From Branchiostoma floridae (Eukaryota > Chordata > Leptocardii > Amphioxiformes > Branchiostomatidae): a stretch of DNA of 64,000 nt. The notes below the pieces were generated by a model that was given only the letters and a program-made list of their open reading frames with translations, had not been told where the DNA came from and did no database searches. The stretch is taken from positions 13,369,105 through 13,433,104 of the forward strand of contig NC_049992.1 in NCBI RefSeq assembly GCF_000003815.2, read 5' to 3'. This document shows, piece by piece, positions 48,847 to 61,286 of this stretch (positions are counted from its first letter, which is position 1; each line of letters begins with the position of its first letter). A program made the translations under genes and the position numbers.

Positions 48847-51800
48847 ATGCCCGTTCCAAAGTTTACCAAGTTCATGAGCCGGCGATATCTGGCCTTGGGC
48901 ATTATAGCAGTCCTTGCCATGTCCGGGGCGATCGTGATGACCATCATTCTGGCTACAGGTGAGATTTAAGCTTGTCTTTACTAACTGGCCAAATCTATAA
49001 ATTGTTTGTGTGTACATGTACTTTCATCATCTGCTTAAAAATGAGATGTTTATTGAGTTCTCTTAGATATGTATGCCAAAAGATCTGAATCAATGAATCA
49101 TGCAAATGCTTTAGGCAACTAGTAGGTTGTGTTTAAAAACAACAGATAACGGTTGAATTGTATCCCAACTCAGAAACCGGCGCCCCTACTATCACGCCCT
49201 CCCCCTCACGCGAGTTCCGCGGTGTCTGGGTCGCCACGGTATCCAACATTGACTGGCCCTCCAGCCGCCATCTTTCCACCGAGCAGCAAAAAGCCGAACT
49301 CATCACGATCTTGGATCGAATGGTGGAACTGAACTTGAACGCCATAGTCTTTCAGGTACATTCTAATCTTATTCAAACCGAACAGAATTGTAGACATGTG
49401 TGTGTTACTTTTACTCTAGGTAATCTTAGACTTGGATATCTCTAAAATCTTACAGCCCGAACTTGAACGATGCTAAACACTATATCTCTCGAAAAATCGT
49501 AGTGAGGAATTCCACACATTGTATGATATCATCGTCAAAGCACGCCAGCAAAACTAAATGTAAAGGTGACCAGGACTCAATACGATAGGTTGACTAGTAA
49601 TTACATTTTGTTTTATGTTCTTTATAGTCTAGTTGTAGGCGAAAGTAAATAATGCAGGTACCTGTTTCCAATATTCTAGCGCACGCGTGTCTAACGAGTT
49701 TGCGCAATGTCACAAAGAAGGCCAATGCACAGAACATGCTAAAGATAGGAATCATTCAATGCAAGCGATCTGTGATCAAAGTTGTTTTGAAACTACGATT
49801 CCCTAAGTTTGAACTAAAGGCGTATTTTGACAGGTTCGCCCGGCTGGGGACGCTTTCTACGACTCTCAGCTGGAGCCGTGGAGTTATTACCTGGCCGGTC
49901 GGCACGGATCGGCTCCCACGCCGTTCTACGATCCACTGGCCTTCGCTATAGAGGAGAGTCACCGGAGAGGCATCGAGCTGCATGCCTGGTTCAACCCGTA
50001 CAGGTGGGGGATTCACATAGAAACAGATATCATCTTCTTCGACCCTTACTTATGTACAATATATAGCAACAATCCAGTTCAACCCGTACTCGTAACTGCC
50101 GCTGCATAAGGACCACCTCATCCTGGACAAGGTGACCAACTTTTCGTGTTCCATTCTAAATCTAGGAATTCTCCCATTGACACAAGCATTAAGAGCACTG
50201 TGCATGTCGACGGTGATAACCTGTCCACATAGACCTGATTTTAATGGTACCTATAAAATCTGGTCCACATAGACCGACTTTTATAGGTACAAATGTACCA
50301 TTAGTCATCTCTGGCATGCAGTTTTTTTGGGCTAACTGTTTTGGGACCTTGCTGGAAGTCGTTTTGTCGACTGTTGTAAAGTGCGTTCACTAAATCCTGT
50401 TTATCCCAAATTACAAAAGGTCCTATACTCAATGCTTATACTAGCTATTGAAATATTCCTGCTTTAAGGGCTAAGACCAAAGCAGCCGGTTACTCCCTGG
50501 CCCCCAACCACATGGCGAAGCGGTTCCCGCAGTACGCCTATGACTACGGGAGCTACATCTGGATGGACCCGGGGGCACAGGAGGTGGCGGACCATACCTA
50601 TGACGTCATCATCGACGTGGTGCGCCGTTATGACGTAGACGGCATTCACTTCGACGACTACTTCTACCCCTACGTCAGCGGGGTGGATTTCCCCGACTCA
50701 GCCACGTATCAAGCCTACCAGGTTAGACTGTTCAATGGAGATGGTCTTGCATGGTTTCTCCATGATAGGGTCCGATTTTCAAATCGGCGCCCGGCCGGGT
50801 AGTTTGCAGGAACGAAAAATATGACATCAAAGATACCAAATCACACAAAACGTTAAAAAACACTAGCCATGTGAATAATTTGTGGGTATTGCTTGCTAAA
50901 TACTTGTGTTTTTCGTTCCCCTTATTTTTCATTCTTAGCGATCAGCCATTCGAGCCAGACGATCATAAAAAAACAACGTGCATATGATAGAAATGACACT
51001 TTTTGTGACCTACTCACATAAGTAACTCTTGTACTTAATCCATAAACATATGATCACAGCAAACGGAATACCATTGCACATGTGCTTTTCAATTATGTAT
51101 AACTGATAAAGTAATAGCAGAAATATGATATGTAAAATTCAACCCTCCCACATTTTTCTGTCATGCATATGGTTGCCTGTTTTCCACCAGACCTCCGGAG
51201 GGACCATGTCCAAGGCTGACTGGCGACGTGATAACGTGAACAGACTGGTCCGGTGGCTGAACAGCGGCATCCACGCCGAGAAGTCTCACGTCAAGTTCGG
51301 CATCTCGCCGTTCGGGATATGGCGTTCGGGCTACCCTGCAGGCATTGTGGGTAAGGGCAATGTCAAGTTTAAGGCAAAGCCAGGATCTTCAATCAAACCT
51401 AAAGCTTCAGTCGTCTTGTGAAATCCCTTATCTTTTCTTACATTCTAGAAACGAGATGAGCATCAGTCTTTCTGGTTTTACAAAAGCATATTTTAGTTTA
51501 AAGTCATGAGCCCTAAAATACTTTAAGTCTAAGAAACCATACTCTCCAAGCAGAGGTTAGTTTTTTTTTGGACGTTTTTAGGCGTTTTTATCGGGCTCTG
51601 TATTTCGGCCGTGAGACATCAACAAAATGGTACAGAGTAGAAAGCCCGATAAAAACGCATAAAAACGTCAAAATAGCCGGAGCCTAACCTTTGCTTGAAG
51701 AGTATGAAAACATTCATTAGACAGACTTACAAAGTTTTCTTAATCACCTATACCTGTAGGCTTCAGCCAGTACGACAGCTTGTACGCCGATCCCAAATTC

Positions 51801-53468
51801 TGGCTGGAGCAGGGGTTGGTAGACTACCTCGCCCCTCAGCTTTATTGGATGATAGACCCTCCACAGCAGAGCTACCCCGCCCTGCTGGACTGGTGGCTGG
51901 ACCAGAATCCTTTGCAGCGTCACGTCTACACCGGAAATTACCTCAGCAGGATCCTGACCGATGGTTGGCCAGTGTCAGAGCTCATGAACCAGGTTTCACT
52001 CTCACGAGATCGTGCGGATCGGCTGTCGCTGGGAAACATCATGTTCAGCATGAAGCCATTCAGAGACAACAGCGATGGTAAGAGCTTACCAGCTTATCAG
52101 AAACAATAGAGTGAGGGTAAATTTGTCTTTTGATGATGAGGCAATGTCTATTTTTGGTGGCTACGGTATGTGACATTAATAACTTATGGAACAAACACAC
52201 CAGTCTTATTGGAATTAAAGAAATATGTGGCCTTTATTACCGAATATTTAGTCGCAAAAGCAAATGATAGCTTTTCAGCACCAAGGACATTTATATCAAA
52301 ACTCCAAAATAGTGTCTACAATTAATTAGTTTTCATAATACGGTGTATCTACAGACTCTTTGACAATGAAGAAGATGTTCAGTCTATTAAATTCTTAATT
52401 CATCAGGTGTTGTGGACGCCTTCAAGTCGCAGGTGTACACCAGTCCCGCTCTCACCCCAGCAATGCCCTGGCTGGGCAGTCGTGCTCCAAAAGCGCCCTC
52501 TGGCGTTCAGGTAAAGCGAAGCAGTGATTGATTGCAGTTACACATGTCAAGAACCTGTCGATGATATTTGCTATATTCTAAATGACTCTCTGGTATCAAA
52601 CAGTCTCAGAAATTGGACAAAGAGGGTGTACATGTATATATTTGCCAGAAGTGTTAAAACGTCCATTTGACCTTATCATTACCATTTTTGGCTTGCTTCT
52701 CTTTCCTATCTGTTGAGCTGGATGTCTCACTATCAGTTTATATCTATCCAAACAACAGAGCACTACTGACGATATTTTGTGTTTACGCAGGTGGCGCCCA
52801 ACTCCATCACGTGGTCCGGAGACTCCACTGGTGACGTGCGTGTGTGGACCTTGTACAGTCAAGACAGGGACGGCCGTCTCAGCATGGGTCGGTAACGCTA
52901 GTTCACCTATATCGGTGCGGTAATCTATATCCGTTTTTTTTTTTTAGAAAACGGAGTACCTAGCGATATCAAGTAGAAGGATGGTGGGTTCAAACTGCAA
53001 TATTTTGAAATACAGTTGCAATTTGAAACCAACGTCCCTCGACTTGATATCCTTAAATACACTGTTTTTACAAACAACGGCTATAGATTACCTTGCGCAT
53101 AAAGGTGAACTGGCGTTAGAGATTTGATATTTCTAACAACTGATGAAAGAAAATGAAATCTATTAATTACCCTGTTATAGCACAGTACTGACTGTAATAT
53201 CTGTCTTCTGAATGGGCAATTTTATCTTCCTTACAGACTGCTTCAATCTTTCATCGTTAAAACGTTAACGTTGTTGAACTTCATTTTGTTATCTCGTGTT
53301 CTGGCTCGGTTACTTTCTTTAAGTCATGGTTAACGTGGTTATCCGTTTTCAGTTAAATTGCTGGGTGCCGACACCACGACTACCACTGTCGATCCGGGTA
53401 CTTACATCCTAAAGGCGGTGGACAGGGTTGGGAACGAGAGCAGTGACGTCATCGTGGATGTCCCATGA
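48847..53468 (+). CDS. GHL10 (DUF187, YngK-type) glycosyl-hydrolase-like protein 1, type II membrane form, 503 aa
   Basis: Exons: 48847-48958, 49174-49355, 49834-50003, 50469-50721, 51191-51350, 51760-52077, 52407-52510, 52791-52887, 53353-53468 (1,512 nt, all in phase). The N-terminus is short and basic, then has one hydrophobic helix (about 15-37), a type II signal anchor. The family signature runs from [17 protein letters not shown] through VRPAGDAFYDS, ELHAWFNPYR, the acidic motif [12 protein letters not shown] and [11 protein letters not shown] to YLAPQLYWM. The C-terminal 100 residues are fibronectin-III-like (ITWSGD..., GTYILKAVDRVGNES). The GHL10 family is mainly bacterial, with a TIM-barrel fold and presumed glycan-hydrolase activity; the substrate is unknown. 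The body shares its second exon with the upstream Cys-cassette exons in the same phase. Catalytic residues are inferred from the conserved acidic cluster only. Confidence 0.9.
50755..50930. repeat. Dispersed repeat with CGCCCGGCCGGG core
   Basis: The core and the following A-rich stretch resemble the repeat at 13484. It lies in the intron after exon 50469-50721. Confidence 0.4.
51542..51702. mobile_element. Fold-back MITE, 161 bp, TIR CTCTCCAAGCAGAGGTTAG, TA flanks
   Basis: The right end (CTAACCTTTGCTTGAAGAG) is the inverted repeat of the left end, and the inner arms (gacgtttttaggcgttttta.. and its complement) also pair. TA is present immediately outside both ends, as expected for a TA-targeting (Tc1/mariner-like) MITE. 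It lies in the GHL10-1 intron before exon 51760. Confidence 0.85.
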
Positions 53469-54410
53469 ACGAATCTTGTCTCATGAACATAATTTGATGA
53501 AGAATGTGGTAGAACCCCCTTGGACACCACAAACTTCGGAAACAAGATGTCTGAGAGTCACAGTATGAAATAAACCGATCCTTAGCGATCGATCTCCGTT
53601 ACCCCTGTCTTGTCTCTATTTCACAAGAGTGAAATTTTTTGATACAATCGAGTACAATAAAAGGGCGTCTGATGACTCACGTATTACTGAAACTACTGAA
53701 AATGTTATACGTAGATGGGGATCCAAACAAAAGCTACACTGACAAACGATTGAGATGCTAGCAGAAGTAATGTGCAGTGAACAGGTCATTAGGCCCTTTG
53801 TTTACTTTTTGGTTGTTCGATAAGATACATAGTGGCCGAATCTTCCACGGAACCCACCAACAAAAAATTAATTTTGCATTATCTCTATGGAAATTACACA
53901 AAAACGAATTGAACCAGATATGATAATAACATGATCCCATACCAGTGAATTTTGGTATACGTTGCCTGGCAACCGTATACGTAAATGTGACATTTTTGCT
54001 TTGAGATTTCTGTTAAGATAAAAAAATAACCATTAACTGTTTGCTCTGCAATGTTTCTTTGGCGCCCTTGCCCTTATATATATAATTATCTAAGTCCAAC
54101 AGACTCCAGCTTGTCCCGACATAGCCAGTGTAAAGCGGTCCGTGCGCCCTCGTCCTACCAGGAGACATAGGAATGTTGTTGACAAACCGAGGCCGTACTA
54201 TCTTTAACCCAGGGCTTTAACCGGTTAGCCGTACGTTCAAACGTCAAACTGCCCAGGTCCACGTCACGTGATGAACAGGTGCCCCCATGGTGTGCCGTGC
54301 TGTTCGGCACATAACGTTATTACATACTTCCCTGTTGCATGCAATGAAAACTTGGTAATTTCCGGCATTATTTCTGAGCCATTCCTTTAACTGACTGTAT
54401 GGATGTAAGA
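53469..54410. other. Intergenic region between the two GHL10 genes
   Basis: Contains the 3' flank of GHL10-1, with AATAAA-like signals near 53570 (gaaataaacc) and 53655 (caataaaa), and the promoter of GHL10-2. No Cys-cassette exons were seen here, unlike upstream of GHL10-1. Confidence 0.5.
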
Positions 54411-57400
54411 ATGGATACAGCTCACTTACAAACAGAACATGGACCCAGGACTCAGCTAAACCGCCGGTACATGGTCCTCGGTGCCACCATGGGACTGCTG
54501 GCGTCAACGGTTCTCATCGTGACGGTGGTATTCGTTACGGGTGAGTCACTTTAGGCGCGAATTTGTGCATAAATCTATATTTTCGAATCCTCCTTTCCCT
54601 TCTCTTTGCAGCAATTTGACGCAAATCTATGTAAAAGATTAAAGAAAAATACTGAAAAAAGAGTATGGAGGAAATGATAATCGATTCCATGCATGCTGAA
54701 AAGCGTTGCTAGCAAAGCTCGACAACAGCAACAAATGAGGTGCTTTTATATTGTAACAGTGTGACATTCAAAGTATTGTACATTATTGGATGGATCGGAT
54801 GTGTAAATCTACAAGCTTTCTGAGTTCACGACATATGTTATCGCCGGTTGTCGTCAATATTTGCAGTCTCTGTTGAACTTTGACAGGAACAATGTAGAAC
54901 AAGTAGACTTCGATAACGATATGGAGGACGCCAGAAAGGACTTGTGGGGGCCTTTTAAATGAATGTCTTATCACGTTTGCGACGTCTCTTACTTAAATGC
55001 TTGAAACACTGTACAAATACGTTCGAAAAGTTGAAGGTAGATGCTTATTTTATCCAAATATGCACTGGCCGGTAAAGTCAAAATTTTCGAATATGTATAA
55101 TATATTGTATGTATAATGTATGGTGAATATGTATCATTCTAAATAAATATAAAACTAGATAAAGGAAGCATTCTGATTTTGGCAGCAAGTGTCAGCTTGT
55201 CAAAATTCGAACGGGTTTTGTCATTTTGTATTCTCAGAAGGTGCACACAATGACCTACCAAAGGTAGACCCTCAGTCCCGAGAGTTCCGCGGAGTTTGGG
55301 TGGCGACAGTGGAGAACATAGACTGGCCGTCCAATATGTCCCTCTCTACCGAACAACAGAAGAGCGAACTGGTCGCCATCTTGGATCGCATGGTGGAACT
55401 GAACTTGAACGCCCTCGTCTTTCAGGTGCGTCAAAAGTTCGGACGGAAAATGTAGAAGCTAGAAATTGACATACGGTTGAATTGAATCTTTCTCAGTTTT
55501 TTAAACAAAATGGTTTACCGGCGTTGTGAGTATAGCGTGAGGCGCCATTGATAATATAAATAAACTAGAGTTCCACGAACACATACCTTTGCCAAATAAA
55601 CCAGGTTTGTTATGTAGAATGATGTCTGTAGACAAATGCGCTACTCATTTCATTGTGGATTGATGAACTTTTCCTAATCAATTATGCAAATTAGCTGTTA
55701 ATTTGCATAATAAGTATCACATTATATAAGTCTTTCCTTAGGCTATCTACATGCCAAAAATCATGACGATCCGTCAACACGTTCATATTTTCTCATTAAT
55801 TATGCAAATGAGATCATCATTTGCATGATAAATATGTATTGACATTTCTCTCTTTCTCAGCTACATATGTGACAAGTTTGAGAGTCCCATCATGGAATGC
55901 AGTGGATTTATAAATTTTCCTCATTAATTATGCAAATTAGCTGTTGATTTGCATAATTAGTATACCATTATGTAAGTCATCACTTACGCTACGTACATAC
56001 CAAAGAACATGATGATCCGTCAACATGTTCATATTTTCTCATTAATTATGCAAATGAGGCCATCATTTGCATAATTGATATCTATCGACATTTCTCTCCT
56101 TCCCAGCTACATATGTGACATGCTACATATGTTTGAAAGTCCCATCATGGAATGCAGTGGATTTATAAATTTTCCTCATTAATTATGCAAATTAGCTGTT
56201 GATGACCTTAGCAAGCCGCTAGGGGGCCCATTATCGAACTTGACCTTCGTTTTCCCGACCCCTACCCACCTACCAAATATCATCGGGATCCATCCAAGGC
56301 TTCTCGAGTTATGCTGTTAACAGACACACACACACACAGACACACAGACACACAGACTCACAAGCCCAAAACATAACCTTAGCCATTCTGGCAAAGGTAA
56401 TAAATCCCAGAACCCAAAACCCTCTAGGTTGCCTCGAATAAGTAAAATTGCTATTCTGTACAGGGCACGCCTGGAAAGCAGAGCTAAGCACTGAGTGTGT
56501 TCAACCGTGTATATAAATAAATAGATGAATGAATAAATGCGATGAAAACAAATTTCTAGATTCGACCGACGGGAGACGCATTCTACGATTCTCAGCTGGA
56601 GCCATGGAGCTATTATCTTACCGGTCGCCAGGGGGCTCCCCCGTCACCGTACTACGATCCGCTGCAGTTTGCTGCAACGGAGTGCCATAAAAGAGGGATC
56701 CAGCTCCATGCGTGGCTCAACCCCTATCGGTGAGATCTAGATACAGAGATAGTCGCCAAGGTGGCGATTTTAGATAAATTTCTTGTTAAGCCAGGAGAGC
56801 AGCTAAGCTTCTGAAATCTGAATACTACTGACAAGCTAATTTTTACAGCCATAATGTAGACACCACGAATTATCATAACTTCCTTATGATCAAGTATGGT
56901 CTGTAGAGTACGTATTTATGGGTTTATTAAGATTTCAATCATGTAACCTTTGTTCTTGTCACACTTAGAGTTTTCATCTTGTCTCATTACCTTAAAGAAA
57001 AGAGGCCAACAAGCCGGTTTGAGACTTCAATCAGTAAAGCAAAAGCTCACATTAACAAGCACACAAACAAGCAAACAAATATTTCTACCTCGAACTTGAA
57101 GGGCTCGTCACAAATCTGCAAACTACACCCTACCCGCGACGAACATGGCCCGGCGTTTCCCCCAGTACGCCTACGTGTATGACGGCTACATATGGATGGA
57201 CCCGGGAGCGGCAGACGTGCAGAACCACACTTATGCCGTTATCATCGACGTTGTCAGGCGCTATGACGTAGACGCCATCCACTTTGACGACTACTTCTAT
57301 CCCTATCCGGCCGGTGGGGTCGACTTCCCCGACAATGCAACGTTCCGAGCTTATCAGGTATTGTTTATTATCTCCATGAAAATTGATATCTACGATTTGG

Positions 57401-60086
57401 GATTACGATATTGGGTATGTGGTATGTATGTAGGTGTTGGGAAGACAGGTCAATGTCAGTGTTTGGCCCCTAGGTACTAGGTACACATAGTCAAGCGTAG
57501 TTTCATCTACATGTAAAATCAAGCTCGTACAAGTGGCCGACTCTACATAAGTACCACCTGGCCAATTTGAACATTATTAGAACCTTTGATGACAGACAAT
57601 ATTTTCTCATTGACACAAGTATTATGAATCCTGTCTATAGCGACCAGCTGTCTCCATAGACCAGATTTTATTGCCCCTCTGAGTGATCTTCCTGGACAGG
57701 TTTAAATGTATATTGTTAGTAATCGAACCATTGATAAGTTTTACACAACTACCATGAATTGGTATTTTACATATGGGTGAAAGAATCAACATAAGAAACG
57801 CACGATAATTCTTCAGTCAACAGGAGGAACCATGTCCAAGTCTGACTGGAGGCGAGATAACGTGAACAAACTGATCAAGCGGCTGTATGAGGGTATCCAT
57901 GCGGAAAAACCACATGTCAAGTTTGGTATCTCACCATTCGGCATTTGGAAACCCGGGCACCCAGAGGGGATCGAAGGTACTTGTTAATAAGAAATGCTCA
58001 TATCAATCGCGCTCTAACATGTTAAAGAGTAACCATAGCAAGAGACGGATAAATATGCCAGGGAAGTTAGCCGGCTATAGAAGCACAGGTTACAATCTAT
58101 GGACGTATGACGCCTTCCACATACTTCCTATGTTGCGAACTAGTACAGTAATTCTATGGCCAGCCAACTCCTTTGGCTTATTCTTCTGTCTATTTTCCAT
58201 TACTTTTGCCCAGCAACTTATGGAGTTTGGAAGAGACTAGGTACAATTGTGTTTGTTACATTTTTGACAATCGTGTCATTTGAGTCTGAAGGGCTATAAG
58301 GACCGTGCCTGAAATCCGAACTAAGTTTCTTCTGCTATCAGTTCATATGTCGGAGACAGAGCATGACTGATGGGAATAGTATATTGTACAAACACTTCTG
58401 TCGAGGGTTTGCTCCGTTTTTATTGTTATCCATACCTGCAGGTTTCAGCCAGTACGACAGCTTGTACGCCGATCCTAAGTTCTGGCTGGAGCAGGGGTTG
58501 GTAGACTACCTCGCCCCTCAGCTCTATTGGATGATAGACCCTCCACAGCAGAGCTACCCCGCCTTGCTGGACTGGTGGCTGGACCAGAATCCTTTGCGAC
58601 GTCACGTCTACACCGGAAATTACCTCAGCAGAATCTTCACATCTGGTTGGCCAGTGTCAGAACTCGTGAATCAGGTTAAAATCTCGCGAGAACGCGCAGG
58701 ACAGATGTCCCTAGGAAACATCATGTTCAGCATGAAGCCATTCAGAGACAATATTTCAGGTGTGTACAATCCTACCGCAAGACGGCTTTGCTTTCTTGTA
58801 CTCCCTTTCTGTATTACACCATAAGTACCCCAATTCATCACGAAATGTGACTGGTGTGTGCCAATCTATGCCCTTGTTGCCACCATTTCTATTTTGGTAA
58901 CTTTTGCCTTATATTTCCTTCGTACAGTCTAGCTACGGTGCAAGGGCGTCATGTGAAACGTCTTCAGCACCAAGGACAGGCACGACTATAAAACTAAGCA
59001 TGCCAAGAAAATATTTTCCCTGTAGTTTTAGATGCTTCTTTGAGGCAACATTTCTTGATATTCTAAGGTCTAAGGTTTAAATCTTCCAGGGGTGGTTGAT
59101 ATCTTTCAATCCGACGTGTACGGCCGACCCGCCATCCCCCCAGTAATGACATGGCTGGACACTCAGGCCCCGGACCCTCCCACTGGCGTTAAGGTACACA
59201 TACTTGTACTTTGTTCCTATGATACAAAAGGTTATCGATTAAGTTACGTTTGGGTGTCGATTGACAATAATCATGTTGATCAGTAAGGAAATTTCAAGTA
59301 TATAAATTTAGTATTACGTATGTGGGATCGTGTGGCATAACGTGCGGCCTATGGCCTAACTGCAGGGTGTTTGGCACAGAAGCCAGAGGTCCTAGGTTCA
59401 AACCCTGCCATGTTACCGATCTTCTGTCATTGAGAAAGTTACTTCCGGCCTACGGCTATGGCTATGGGGCTACCTTTACCATAACCTTTAAGTTATTTCG
59501 TACATTAGCCATTATAATGAAGTGTGAACGTGATATGGACTCTCATATCAATTCACCAACAGGCAGGCACAAAGGAAATCACATGGAACAGGGACCAGTC
59601 CGGAGTCGTGAGAGCCTGGGCAGTCTACAGACAGGATCAGGAAAATACCTGGGGATTAGGTAGGGAAAATTGTGTTGTAGTACAGCTTGAGCTGTGCGCC
59701 AAATTCGAAGAAGGTAACCCTGATTGGTTCGGAAGAGGGTTTGCGCGGGGTGTGGGTGGAAATTTATTGTACTGAACTATAGCTGAAACTACTCAGCCTG
59801 TCTTGCATATCTATTGGGGTTGTGACTTAAGTTCCCTTTGTGATAAGATTTTGTCTTAGCTCAGCTCTGAAATCGTTTCATTTCCACATTTCTTACACAC
59901 GCAACGATTGTCTGTTCTTGTGTAAATCCTTACTTTTAAATAAACTACATCTTTTGTTTTTCGTCTGTAGTGCAAGTTTTCGGTTACAACACAACTTCTG
60001 TAAGCGTGGAGGCCGGCACTTACATGCTTAGAGCCGTGGATAGGATGGGGAACGAAAGCACCGATGTCATCGTTAAAGTTTCATAG
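54411..60086 (+). CDS. GHL10 (DUF187, YngK-type) glycosyl-hydrolase-like protein 2, type II membrane form, 512 aa
   Basis: Exons: 54411-54540, 55238-55425, 56560-56729, 57102-57357, 57817-57976, 58442-58759, 59090-59193, 59563-59659, 59971-60086 (1,539 nt, all in phase). The architecture and intron positions are the same as in GHL10-1: a cytosolic N-tail of about 20 residues, a signal-anchor helix ([20 protein letters not shown]), the GHL10 domain ([59 protein letters not shown]) and a fibronectin-III-like tail ending [15 protein letters not shown]. Fourth-exon sequence differs most ([15 protein letters not shown] in place of AKTKAAGYSLAPNHM). The two genes clearly arose by tandem duplication. 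It is predicted to sit at the cell surface or in the secretory pathway with the catalytic domain outside. Substrate unknown. Confidence 0.9.
55670..56205. repeat. Tandem repeat of about 250-bp units carrying TTAATTATGCAAAT cores
   Basis: Just over two copies of a unit that contains taattatgcaaattagctg, gatccgtcaaca, tgttcatattttctcattaa and agctacatatgtgac. The period is about 245-257 bases. Each unit holds two ATGCAAAT/ATTTGCAT octamers in opposite orientations. It is in the GHL10-2 intron, and related words occur at 42250-42420. Confidence 0.85.
56206..56410 (-). repeat. Dispersed repeat, reverse copy of the 41964 family
   Basis: ccaaatatcatcgggatcc, ggcttctcgagttatgc and the CA-rich run are the reverse complements of the stretch at 41964-42230. 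It directly follows the tandem octamer repeat, so the two may be parts of one larger element. Confidence 0.65.
59321..59500 (+). repeat. tRNA-derived SINE-like element
   Basis: The stretch starts near gtgtggcataacgtgcgg (A-box-like) and carries a clear B box ggttcaaaccc at 59395-59405, with a tail of ctacggctatggctatgg. The spacing fits a tRNA head, but a functional cloverleaf was not found. It is intronic in GHL10-2. Confidence 0.6.
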
Positions 60087-60825
60087 TATTGTATATGGTA
60101 TAGATGGAAAGAGAGTTGCCAAGTATTTCCCGTTGCACACGCAATATATTATTCTATGGTGACTATGAGATACAGTTATGTATAGAAGGCAGTAAAACAG
60201 ATATTTAGCGCTGTCTTTCCAAGACTATGATTATTTGATCTTTATGACTTTTATTTCATGGTTTACACAGGAAAACATATTGCTTTCTGTTAAACATCTG
60301 AGATATCAAAATAATTACAATGGCCTCTTAAAAGACTTCGAAATGATTTAAGATTGAAAAAACACTCATATTGTCGATGGTTATGATTTATTTCTTGTGG
60401 GAAAATTATATCTTATTACCAAATTGTTTGCAGTTCACTGCAGAAGTAAATCTAGATCATTTCTAATTTCTATATATATGATACTAATGCTAATTGATAC
60501 AACTTGAATACGTATTTATCAAAATATTTGTCACCTTTACAGCCCAACCGAAATCCAACAAGACATGTACAAAAGTATGAAAAGTGTTCAAAATATGCAA
60601 AAAATGTAAACGCTACGTAAACTAGTACCTAGAGTATGCATTCTAATCTTTGTATCTAAGATATTCAATATGTACATGTACAGTTGTTACGACTTTCATT
60701 TCTTATGAACCTTTGACGATAAGTAAACCAGGTATTCAGACCATATTTGCTAGTTTTTTTTCTTCAAAATTTGATACACATTGCAGTATAAAATGTCCAT
60801 TCTTCTCCCATTTCAAATTTCTATA
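60087..60825. other. 3' flank of GHL10-2 up to the gap
   Basis: AT-rich sequence with no exon or RNA gene seen. Confidence 0.5.
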
Positions 60826-60925
60826 NNNNNNNNNNNNNNNNNNNNNNNNNNNNNNNNNNNNNNNNNNNNNNNNNNNNNNNNNNNNNNNNNNNNNNNNNNN
60901 NNNNNNNNNNNNNNNNNNNNNNNNN
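60826..60925. other. Assembly gap (100 N)
   Basis: A run of 100 N, probably a placeholder of unknown length. Open frames spanning it are artefacts. Confidence 0.99.
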
Positions 60926-61286
60926 TACCAGCACATTTGTATGTTAGTGTGGACAAGTTGATCGCTCTCGCTGTTTGAACAAGGCTATTTCCTTGCGCAT
61001 ATTTGATCAGGACTGAAACAAAAGGAAAAGATATGTTATTCCAAAGAAAAAAATATGATACACTAAATGTTGCATTCTAGTAACGTTCCAATGTAGAATA
61101 TGCAGTCACGATTATTCCATACCAGCGACTTGAATAACGCTTTTTGAGACAAAATACAAATTCATAAAACCCTGACCTTCCTAGAGAACGATTAAGCAAA
61201 AGTAGATTTTGTTTGCACCATTGAATGCTTTTATTCGCTTACCCCACCCCATATAAGTGGATGACCCCTGCTGTACTTACCTCCCC

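Noticed and set aside
59321-59500. Possible tRNA gene
   Set aside because: A and B boxes are present, but I cannot fold an acceptor and anticodon arm. It fits a SINE head better.
60650-60978. Open frames spanning the N run
   Set aside because: They exist only because N is read as open sequence.
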